From JACRIM01 sp038042195 (GTDB taxonomy: Bacteria; Planctomycetota; Phycisphaerae; UBA1845; UTPLA1): a DNA stretch of 21,487 bases. The stretch's first letter is position 1, and every line of letters begins with the position of its first letter. The stretch is from NCBI GenBank assembly GCA_038042195.1, contig JBBTET010000034.1, forward strand, positions 1-21,487, in the 5' to 3' direction. Below the pieces are notes generated by a model. It did not search any database. It was not told the DNA's origin and was given only the letters and a program-made list of their open reading frames with translations. Of this stretch, positions 1 to 6,970 are shown one piece after another. Position numbers and translations under genes: made by a program.

Positions 1-1978
1 CCTCGCGCTCCCGCCGATCCACATCCGACCGCTTCTCTGACAGCGCGCGCTGCATCTCCTCGATGCGCTCTTTGACCACGGACTCTAGATCGGTCTCACG
101 CTTGGTCAGTGACCGCTCCAGCGCCTCCAACTCCACGGCCTTCAACTCAACCTCGCGCCGCATTTCCATGATGCGGGCATTGGCCGCTTCCTGAAGGTCC
201 GAGTCACGCTCTCGCAATGCACGCTCACGAGCGTCAAGTTCCGCCGACTTCGTCGCGGCCTCGCGCTTCACCTGCTCCAGCCGCGCGTTCACGGCGTCCT
301 GCAAGGTTCCGTCACGCTCTGACAGTGTTCGCAGTTTGTTCTCAAAATCCAACTGCCGCTGCGAGGCCTCGCGCTCCATCTCCGCGCGCTTTTGATCGAA
401 CTCCTGGCGAAGCCGAGCCTCCTGATCGGCCAGCGTCTTCACGTTGTGCTGGAATTCCGACTCTCGCGTCTCCCACTCGCGCCGCAATTCGGCCATCTTC
501 GACTCATGCGTGCGATTGAGCTGGCCCTCGCGCTCGAACAGATTGCGAAGCTTCGCGTCGAACTCCGCCTGTCGTTCGGCGTGTTCTCGCTCCAGCGTGG
601 CGATCCGCGAGTCGATCGACGTCTTCATCAGGGCTTCTTTTTCGCCCAGCTTTTGCTCGCGCGTCAGAAGCTCCGCCTCGAATGAAGCCGCGTCACGTTT
701 GACCTGCTCCAGCCGATTCACCGCCGCATGTTGCAACTGTTGCTCGCGAATGTGGAGGGATCGCTCCTTCTCCTCAAGTTGCAGTTGCCACTGTGACGAC
801 TGATGCTTCACGTCCATCAGGCGCTTCTGGATGATCTGCTCGACCCCGGCCTCCTTCTCGGAGATAGATCGTTCCTTCGAGTCCAGTTGAACCTGTCGAA
901 CCTCGAACTCCCGTTGCAACTCGCCCAGTCGCGTCTCAACCGCGCCTTCCAGTTCCTTGCGGCGCTTGGTTAGTTCGTGCCGAGCTTGATCGCGCAGGTC
1001 CGCTTCCAGTGCATCCAGTTGAATTCGCCGACGTTCAAGATCGGTCCGCTCGGCATCCAACAGGTCGCGCTGCTTGGCGAGTTCGCCATCGACCGCCTGT
1101 TTCTGATTACGCGAGGCCTCGTCAAGCTGTCGCGCCTTGCGCTGCAACTGGGCGTGGTAGGCCTTTAGTTTCTCTCGCTCGTCGGTCAGCGTGGCCCGCA
1201 GCTTGCGCGCCCGCTCGTCCAACGCCTGCTGCGCCCGAACCACGCGCTCGCGCAGCTCAATTGCCCGCTGGTCCAGCTTCTGCCGCTGACCATCCGCCGA
1301 CCCATTCGTCGGCGCAGCGGCCGACGACTTATTCCGTAATTGGTTTAGTTCTTCCCGTGCCTGGCTCAGTTCCGACTGCAACCGATCCAGCCCCAGCAAC
1401 GGAGCGGCGGACGGAACGATTTGCATCCCGGCCTCGACTTCGTGCGCGTCGCTTTCTGAATCCTGTGAAATGACGGGGTCTGCCATGGTGCCGCTCATGC
1501 GGTGGTTGCCGCGCGATCCAGCCGGGCCGTAGTCACCAGCCTCGCCCTGAATCGACGTATCTACTTGCGAATCCAGTACATCCGATTCGCCGGAATCCTC
1601 AGTATAGCCCCCGACGGTCCCCGGCGCATCCCCCCCACTCTGTCCATTAGCGTCGCCGGATTGTATGCGTCCCGCCTCTGGCGTGTCACCTCGAAGCTGA
1701 CCGCCACCCACCTTGGATGCGAGACTGCTCGTGGCTGATCCAAGCCAACGGCCCACCCGACCGGTCCGTGATTCTGTTGACGCCGCCGCTTTCACGTCAC
1801 CCGTCTTTTCGATTCGCTGCTTGGTCGCCTCAATGTCCCACGAGGCCGACGCGATCCGCTCCAGATCACTCGCGAAATCCGCCTCCGCCGACGCGGCCAA
1901 TCCCGCGAACGGCGACGGCCTCGGAGCCGCTGGGTCCGTGGTGACATCCGGAGAAGGTTGCTGATTCTCACGATCCAT
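1..1978 (-). CDS. Coiled-coil protein with exact 36-residue repeats (3' end cut off by window edge)
   Basis: ATG at 1978 opens a frame that stays open to base 2, giving 659 codons with no stop, so the C-terminus lies outside the window. Residues 1-190 are low-complexity, rich in Gly, Ser, Asp and Ala, with no signal peptide or membrane segment. From about residue 195 the protein is almost pure charged helix (Glu, Arg, Gln, Leu, Ala). Residues 252-285 match a module in the upstream neighbour, including the shared string ALDERARK. Residues 363-650 are eight consecutive units of exactly 36 residues, with a ninth beginning at 651; units tend to start AEL/VQL-D and carry ER-x-L near position 7-10 and R(L/I) at 24-25. 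Only 3 bases separate this ATG from the upstream stop, so the two genes should be co-translated. Function unknown; a cytoplasmic filament or scaffold is inference. The family was not recognised. Confidence 0.9.
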   Translation of the reverse strand, partial: MDRENQQPSPDVTTDPAAPRPSPFAGLAASAEADFASDLERIASASWDIEATKQRIEKTGDVKAAASTESRTGRVGRWLGSATSSLASKVGGGQLRGDTPEAGRIQSGDANGQSGGDAPGTVGGYTEDSGESDVLDSQVDTSIQGEAGDYGPAGSRGNHRMSGTMADPVISQDSESDAHEVEAGMQIVPSAAPLLGLDRLQSELSQAREELNQLRNKSSAAAPTNGSADGQRQKLDQRAIELRERVVRAQQALDERARKLRATLTDEREKLKAYHAQLQRKARQLDEASRNQKQAVDGELAKQRDLLDAERTDLERRRIQLDALEADLRDQARHELTKRRKELEGAVETRLGELQREFEVRQVQLDSKERSISEKEAGVEQIIQKRLMDVKHQSSQWQLQLEEKERSLHIREQQLQHAAVNRLEQVKRDAASFEAELLTREQKLGEKEALMKTSIDSRIATLEREHAERQAEFDAKLRNLFEREGQLNRTHESKMAELRREWETRESEFQHNVKTLADQEARLRQEFDQKRAEMEREASQRQLDFENKLRTLSERDGTLQDAVNARLEQVKREAATKSAELDARERALRERDSDLQEAANARIMEMRREVELKAVELEALERSLTKRETDLESVVKERIEEMQRALSEKRSDVDRRERE

Positions 1979-1981
1979 GAA

Positions 1982-4450
1982 CTACTCCGTTCCTGACGAC
2001 TCCGCCGCAACCCCGGCCTCCGCCACCGTGCCCGCGACCACGGTCTCACCGCGCAATGAGGCCGCCTTCTCATGTAACTTCGACCGCAAAATACTGGCCC
2101 ATCGCTGCTCACGCTGTAGTTGATTCCGTCGGCCGGCCAACGCAGCAAGCTGCGCCTCATGCGTGGCGGATCGCAACGATTCCTCATGCTCGTCGAATCG
2201 GCCCACGGCGTGCCGAAGTGCCTCCACTTCGCCTTGCAACGCCTCGAGCCGAGTCAGTTCACCGCTGTCATCATTCGCTTCGAGCCGAGCCAGTGCGGAA
2301 ATCTCCTCAAGCGACATCTCCAACGTGGCTGACTCTGGCGACAACGCCCCGTGGCCGCCGCTCGCGGAGACCAACTCCGCCATGCGCTGGTCCAATTCCG
2401 TCTGTCGGTGCGACACCTCGGACTCTATGTCATTCAACCGAACCGTCAGCACCTGCTCCAGTTCCGCCGCGGTTCGCTCCAGTTGAGCACGCCCGGAATC
2501 CGTCAGCGCCGTGCGCCGAGCTTTCAATTCGATCTCGCGCTCTTCAATCTCCGCCTGTTTGAAAGCGACCTCGTCCTCGATGATCCGCCGCTTGGCCTTT
2601 GCCGCCTTCACCAACTCGGCGGCCTTCTTCTGTAGTTCTGCCTGTCGCACACGGAGCCGATGCCGTTCGCTCTCCAGGCTCAGCCGCAGCTCGCGCCGTC
2701 GCTCTTCGTGCTCTTCCTGCAAGCGGGCCAGTTGTTTCGTCTCTCGCTCCAGTTCACGCCGTCCCCGGTCGGCCTCTTCCATCCGTGCTTTCAGCGCCGC
2801 GTCCTTTGCATCAAGCTGTCGAATCCTCGCGGCAATCTCGTCACGATCCTTCCGAATCACGCCCTGGGCCGTCCGAATCGCCTGGGTCCGTGCCTCGACC
2901 TGTGTCTCCTGCACCTTGATTCGATCCTGCGAACGAGCCACCGTCGCCTGCAATCGCTCAATCTCAAACCGCAGTGTCTCCAGCCTGCCCTCGGCCGCCT
3001 CCATCTGCTCGCGCTCATACCGCACCAACTCGGCCAACTCGCCGGCCTGCCGTGCCAGATTCGTATCTGCCTCAGGCGTCTTGATTCCTTCCTTCACCAG
3101 CGTGGCCGCGAGTCGCGCCGTCTCCTCGGCATTCCGCAACGTCGCCGCCTCGGGTTCAAACAACCCTCCGAAGAGTCGCTCAATCGTCGCCCCATCCTCG
3201 GCCGGTGGAGTTGTCGACATGGCGGTTAAAGTCGTGTCCTTTTCAGGTGCCTCCATATTCACGGAGACCGCAGTCTGAACCTGTGCCACGCGCACCGCCT
3301 CATCGCGTCGGCTCGCCTCCTCCGCCAACTGCTGCTCCCGCGTGCGAAGCTCCTCATACTTCTGGTTCGCCGTGTCGAGCAGCTCCCTCGATTTCCGTTG
3401 AAGCTCTTCCTGATAGGCCCGAAGCCGCTCGCGCTCGGCTTGAATACCGTCCCACATCTTCCGCGCACGCTCATCGAGCGCCGACTGCGCCGCCGCGAAT
3501 CGAGCCTTGGTGTCAACGTCTCGTTCCGCCATCGAAAGCGTCACGGTCTCACTCATGGCAGGCGGTGTCCACACGCGATCCGGAGCGAACTCGTGGTCCG
3601 TCGCGCCATACGTCGGCGGCGTCACGCTCGGCACCTGGCCTACCGTGACCAACGGCACTGACAACGGCTGCGGAACTGATCTCATCGCCCCATACTGTTC
3701 CGCGCTCGCGGTCGGAGTCGCACGTTGCGTCGGTGCAACGGCATCTTCCTCATACGCTGACAGGGCCGCTTCCATGCGCTCATCCGCGTTCTCGATCCCA
3801 GCCTCCGCCGGCTGATCAAGAATCTCAAAAACCATCTCAAAACGACCGACCCCGACGCAGTCGCCGTGCTCAAGCGGCGACTCATTGATCTTCTCGCCAT
3901 TGTGTCGAACGCTCTTGCGGCGGAGCAAATCACGCACGATGGGGCCGTTCTGACTCCACACGATCATGGCCTGCCGCGGTGCGACGGTCGCGTCCTTGAT
4001 CACCACGTCGCAGCCGGCATCGCTGCCGATGATGAGCACCGGATCGACGCACTTCACAATTCCAATCGTGCGGTCGTCACGCATCGAAAAAGCCGGATGT
4101 GCCGAGTGAATCGGGTTCGGCCCTTCGTCCATGTCCACTTTGAAGCTGAACGGTCCGATCGCCGGCAGGTCGCCGTCCGCCAGGCGCGCCCAACGAATGC
4201 GTCGACGATTCAGCGTCGTGCCGCCCGCCGCGCCCAGATCGCAGAGATAGGCCGTGTCATTCAATTTCACAATGGCCGCGTGCGCCGCGTCCACCTTGCT
4301 GGAGGCAAGTATTAAATCGCAACCATCCCCCGATCCGAGAATCGTGATGATCTCGCGCACCTCGCGCACCGGCTGCCGCGCGTTGCGATGCTGTGCGACT
4401 AAACGAACTTGCGCTCCCTGCACGCTACACCCACTCGCTTCCTTGCTCAC
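1982..4450 (-). CDS. FHA-like domain protein with long coiled coil
   Basis: This is an 822-residue protein starting at GTG 4450; an in-frame TAA just upstream rules out a longer form, and AAGG lies about 10 bases before the GTG. Residues about 30-107 and 130-212 look like two FHA folds: each has an ILGS/IIGS strand, a central block and a late Asn (TTLNRR near 81; RHNGEK near 184). The usual GR of FHA domains is GS in both, and the SxxH motif is incomplete, so phosphothreonine binding is doubtful. Residues 215-300 are a Pro/Ala/Thr-rich linker. Residues 305-395 and 430-695 are strongly predicted coiled coil by eye, and 710-800 is a further acidic helical stretch. Residues 324-357 match the downstream protein at about 20 of 34 positions. 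No membrane segment or signal peptide is seen. A scaffold or cell-structure role is inference. Confidence 0.92.
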   Translation of the reverse strand: MSKEASGCSVQGAQVRLVAQHRNARQPVREVREIITILGSGDGCDLILASSKVDAAHAAIVKLNDTAYLCDLGAAGGTTLNRRRIRWARLADGDLPAIGPFSFKVDMDEGPNPIHSAHPAFSMRDDRTIGIVKCVDPVLIIGSDAGCDVVIKDATVAPRQAMIVWSQNGPIVRDLLRRKSVRHNGEKINESPLEHGDCVGVGRFEMVFEILDQPAEAGIENADERMEAALSAYEEDAVAPTQRATPTASAEQYGAMRSVPQPLSVPLVTVGQVPSVTPPTYGATDHEFAPDRVWTPPAMSETVTLSMAERDVDTKARFAAAQSALDERARKMWDGIQAERERLRAYQEELQRKSRELLDTANQKYEELRTREQQLAEEASRRDEAVRVAQVQTAVSVNMEAPEKDTTLTAMSTTPPAEDGATIERLFGGLFEPEAATLRNAEETARLAATLVKEGIKTPEADTNLARQAGELAELVRYEREQMEAAEGRLETLRFEIERLQATVARSQDRIKVQETQVEARTQAIRTAQGVIRKDRDEIAARIRQLDAKDAALKARMEEADRGRRELERETKQLARLQEEHEERRRELRLSLESERHRLRVRQAELQKKAAELVKAAKAKRRIIEDEVAFKQAEIEEREIELKARRTALTDSGRAQLERTAAELEQVLTVRLNDIESEVSHRQTELDQRMAELVSASGGHGALSPESATLEMSLEEISALARLEANDDSGELTRLEALQGEVEALRHAVGRFDEHEESLRSATHEAQLAALAGRRNQLQREQRWASILRSKLHEKAASLRGETVVAGTVAEAGVAAESSGTE

Positions 4451-4640
4451 TGGTTCATCACCTTAGTTGCTGCGGTCCCAGGCGATGGCTACTTCACCGC
4501 GTCGGCCACGCCGATCAGAACGAGCCACCCTCGTCCATGCTCGGCCGGAGATGCGCCCGACGCGCAGCTTCAGCCTCCGCAGCACATCGCCGCAGAGGTC
4601 GGTCCGCCAATGGCCTCCATGCCACTGGCAGACCCCATAA

Positions 4641-4668
4641 CCTATAAACGGCCGATTCGGCCTCCGAA
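4641..4668 (-). promoter_or_regulatory. Weak promoter candidate for the FHA/coiled-coil gene pair
   Basis: On the minus strand TTCGGA (4668-4663) and TATAGG (4646-4641) are separated by 16 bases. The spacer consists largely of the 13-base near-palindrome GGCCGAATCGGCC (4650-4662), which could be an operator. Match to the sigma-70 consensus is only partial, and the distance to the GTG start is about 190 bases, so this is a guess. Confidence 0.22.
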
Positions 4669-4791
4669 CCTTACGAGAATGCCGATAATATGCCCCCACC
4701 CACTAAAAAAATTGGGCCTAGAGGCGTACCATTGGCCGCGCAAAAACTGCACTATCAGTATTGAGATCGTGATTGTCTGCTTGGAATAGTG

Positions 4792-4825
4792 AAAACAGTC
4801 GGCCGAGTCTACTTAGCTTTCGGCC
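4792..4825 (-). terminator. Possible terminator after the tig-clpP-lipoprotein cluster
   Basis: On the minus strand, 70 bases past the lipoprotein stop, GGCCGA (4825-4820) can pair perfectly with TCGGCC (4806-4801) across a 13-base loop. A TTTT run follows 5 bases after the stem (4795-4792). The loop is long and the T run short and offset, so it is a weak intrinsic terminator at best. Confidence 0.33.
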
Positions 4826-4895
4826 ATCGGGGTCGAGCCTGAAAATGCGATAACGTTATTGTCTGCCGAACACTAAAACGCCATTGCAGCAGAAT

Positions 4896-5555
4896 CTAGC
4901 CGCCTGAATTGCCTGCGGACGCCAATCCGGCAACCTCGCACGGCTTCTGTGCCTGAAAGGTCCGACCAGTCAATAGATCGGTGTACTCAACCGTCGCCGT
5001 CAACGCCGTTCCAGCGGTCACGGTTGTTGCCCCCCCAATCGGAACCCGCAGCGTGTAATGGCTTGTCATCAGCTTCCCATACCAGAGCGATCGCATCTCG
5101 TCAGACGACCATTTCGCCTGTGCAACGAGTTGCCCCCCATCCGACTTGGCCAAATCAAACAGCTTCACGCTCGCCGAGCCGGTCGCCTTGATTACGTCTC
5201 CCTCGGCATCGAACAACCGAAGATAGACCACCACGCCATCATCGCGCCCGTCCTTATTGTCATCGTACCCGCCGGAAAGCCGCTCGATTTCAATGCGATC
5301 CACGCGCACGAGTTGTTCCAACCGCTTCGATGCATCCAGCCCACGAAGCTGCTGAATCACATTCGCCTGCTCGGTCAGTTGATCTGACTGCGCCGCGCGA
5401 ATGCGATTCGCTTCCGCCAGTTTGTCTTCGAGTTGCCGCGATTCTGTGACTTGCCCGTTCGGCGAGCCAGTCGGGTCACACCCCGCCAACGCCACCAGCG
5501 CGCAGACCACGGCCCCAACGATGCCCCCCGGCAGCCGAGCGGTCCAGTGGATCAT
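4896..5555 (-). CDS. Lipoprotein with coiled coil and Ca-binding-like loop
   Basis: This 219-residue protein begins with a typical lipoprotein signal: basic start, a hydrophobic stretch at 11-24 and the lipobox LAGC with Cys26 as the lipidated residue. Residues about 38-68 form a short charged helical segment, probably coiled coil. Residues 96-108 contain DDNKDGRDDG, which resembles an EF-hand or dockerin-type Asp-rich loop. It leads into a beta-rich domain (strand VVVYLRLFDAEG, then SASVKLFDLA) that resembles a small beta-sandwich. Its ATG directly abuts the clpP2 stop codon TAA (5558-5556), with no bases between, which implies translational coupling. No enzymatic motif is seen. Being co-expressed with a cytoplasmic protease while exported is odd; a role in envelope quality control would be speculation. 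Family not recognised. Confidence 0.9.
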   Translation of the reverse strand: MIHWTARLPGGIVGAVVCALVALAGCDPTGSPNGQVTESRQLEDKLAEANRIRAAQSDQLTEQANVIQQLRGLDASKRLEQLVRVDRIEIERLSGGYDDNKDGRDDGVVVYLRLFDAEGDVIKATGSASVKLFDLAKSDGGQLVAQAKWSSDEMRSLWYGKLMTSHYTLRVPIGGATTVTAGTALTATVEYTDLLTGRTFQAQKPCEVAGLASAGNSGG

Positions 5556-6197
5556 TTACTCATCATCCGAGGAAGCAGCCCGTCGTGCAACGTCCGGCTG
5601 CCGTTCGAGAATCTTGTCGATCAGGCCGTACTCCATCGCCTCGGTCGGAGCCAGCCACAGATTCCGGTCGCAATCCTTTTCGATCTTCTTCATCTGGGTG
5701 CCGGAATGCTTCTGAATGATGCCGTACAGAATCTCACGAAGCCGTAGGATTTCCTGGGCCTCGATTGACAGGTCCGTCGCCACGCCCTGCATGTAGCCAC
5801 CGATCAACGGCTGATGCAGCAACACGCGCGAGTTGTTCAAAGCAAAGCGCTTGCCCTTGGCCCCGCCGCACAGCAGGATCGCACCCATACTCGCCGATAC
5901 GCCGACACAATAGGTCGCCACGTCGCACCTCAGGAATTGCATCGTGTCATAAATCGCCAGACCGGCCGACACGCTGCCGCCCGGCGAATTGATGTAGAAG
6001 TGGATGTCAGAGTTCGGATCCTCGTTCGACAGAAAGAGCATCTGCGCCACGATCACGTTCGCCACGTCGTCATCAATCCCGCCGCCCAGGAAAATGATCC
6101 GATCCTTGAGCAATCGCGAGTAAATGTCATACGACCGCTCACCGCGGCCCGTTCGCTCAATGACGAAGGGAATCAACGTTCCATTGTTGCTGACCAT
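5556..6197 (-). CDS. clpP2: ClpP-family protease subunit with Ser-His-Asn triad (second paralogue)
   Basis: The 213-residue protein aligns over its full length with ClpP, the barrel-forming serine peptidase that degrades proteins unfolded by Clp ATPases. Visible landmarks are YINSPGGSV (68-76), the nucleophile motif VSASMGA with Ser103, and LLHQP with His128. The third triad residue falls in KDCDRNLWL; aligning it with the Escherichia coli and Bacillus subtilis motifs (DTERDRF, DTDRDNF) puts Asn179 at the catalytic Asp position. A two-residue insertion relative to E. coli lies after the His (LIGGYM). The start ATG has a good Shine-Dalgarno, AAGGAG, 6 bases upstream. It lies 20 bases after clpP1 and abuts the next lipoprotein gene. 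It probably forms mixed rings with ClpP1, by analogy with Listeria ClpP1/ClpP2; that is inference. Confidence 0.96.
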   Translation of the reverse strand: MVSNNGTLIPFVIERTGRGERSYDIYSRLLKDRIIFLGGGIDDDVANVIVAQMLFLSNEDPNSDIHFYINSPGGSVSAGLAIYDTMQFLRCDVATYCVGVSASMGAILLCGGAKGKRFALNNSRVLLHQPLIGGYMQGVATDLSIEAQEILRLREILYGIIQKHSGTQMKKIEKDCDRNLWLAPTEAMEYGLIDKILERQPDVARRAASSDDE

Positions 6198-6217
6198 CGG
6201 CCGCTCCTTCTTGCCGT

Positions 6218-6877
6218 TTATTTCTTCTCTTTGTCTTTCTTCGGACCGCCTGCTTCGAGAATCTCATCCACCAAGCCCCATTTCAACGCCTCAACAGGAT
6301 CGATGTAGCGGTCGCGCTCCGTGTCTTCCTGAATCTTGTCCGGCGTCATGCCCGTGTGAAAGGCGATGATCTCGTTCAGCTTCTTTTTGTCCTTCAGGAT
6401 TTCCTCCGCCTGAATTCGAATGTCCTCGGCCTGACCCGTGATCCCGCCCCAGGGCTGGTGAAGCATGATCTTGCTGTTGGGCAGGGCATAGCGCTTGCCC
6501 TTGGTCCCGGCCGTCAGGATGATTGCCCCGCCGCTCGCCGCCTGACCAATGCAGTACGTCGCGATGTCGCAAGTCAAAAACCGCATCGTGTCATAAATGG
6601 CCAGCGTCTGGTCCACCATGCCGCCGGGGCAGTTGATGTAGAGGTGAATGTCCTGATCTTTCTTGATGCTCTGCAAATAGAGCATTCGCATGATGACCAG
6701 GCTCGCCGACCGCTCATTGATCGGGCCGGCCAGAAAGATGATGCGATTCTCAAGGAGCATGTCCTCGATGGACATCTCCCGAATCCGCTGATACGGCGCG
6801 CCGCCCTGGGCCATCGACCCAAACGGATCAGGCCGACCTGTCATCATGCGGTGGGGAAACATGTGAGTCTCATCCAT
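6218..6877 (-). CDS. clpP1: ATP-dependent Clp protease proteolytic subunit (canonical triad)
   Basis: The 219-residue protein is a standard ClpP in length and motifs. The catalytic triad is Ser115 (in GQAASGGA), His140 (in MLHQP) and Asp189 (in TERDRYI), with the 25 and 49 residue spacings of E. coli ClpP. The Met usually following the Ser is Gly here. Oligomerisation and substrate-groove motifs YINCPGG and AIYDTMRF are present. The N-terminus is about 30 residues longer than a mature ClpP and may be a propeptide. A Shine-Dalgarno GAAGGGA stands 7 bases before the ATG. The gene follows tig by 93 bases and precedes clpP2 by 20, the common tig-clpP order. No clpX follows within the window, so the partner ATPase must be encoded elsewhere. 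Confidence 0.97.
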   Translation of the reverse strand: MDETHMFPHRMMTGRPDPFGSMAQGGAPYQRIREMSIEDMLLENRIIFLAGPINERSASLVIMRMLYLQSIKKDQDIHLYINCPGGMVDQTLAIYDTMRFLTCDIATYCIGQAASGGAIILTAGTKGKRYALPNSKIMLHQPWGGITGQAEDIRIQAEEILKDKKKLNEIIAFHTGMTPDKIQEDTERDRYIDPVEALKWGLVDEILEAGGPKKDKEKK

Positions 6878-6970
6878 GATTCAGTCCCTTCTCTCGATGC
6901 TCGGCACACGGGCGACATCTTGATCGCCCAAGCGTTGTCCGGAGTGTAATCGTCGCCCAGGTGCCAGTCC

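Larger units (their letters stand above)
4451..4895. other. Intergenic region upstream of the FHA gene, AT-richer than its surroundings
   Basis: No convincing gene is seen in these 445 bases. A 78-codon minus-strand frame at 4463-4699 is very Arg-rich and lacks any family resemblance, so it is treated as chance. The stretch from about 4660 to 4890 is visibly richer in A and T than the flanking genes. It contains a possible terminator for the lipoprotein gene to the right, a weak promoter candidate for the FHA gene, a perfect 10-base palindrome ATAACGTTAT at 4850-4859 and a 9-base direct repeat ATTGTCTGC at 4772-4780 and 4858-4866. Confidence 0.6.

Noticed and set aside
217..3648. Many plus-strand open frames over the coiled-coil genes
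   Set aside because: They are antisense to two long minus-strand genes with clear repeat and domain structure, and their Ser/Arg/Pro/His-rich translations look like complements of Glu/Arg/Gln codons.
4463..4699. 78-codon minus-strand frame upstream of the FHA gene
   Set aside because: Very Arg-rich, no ribosome site or recognisable motif, and it covers the likely promoter region of the next gene.
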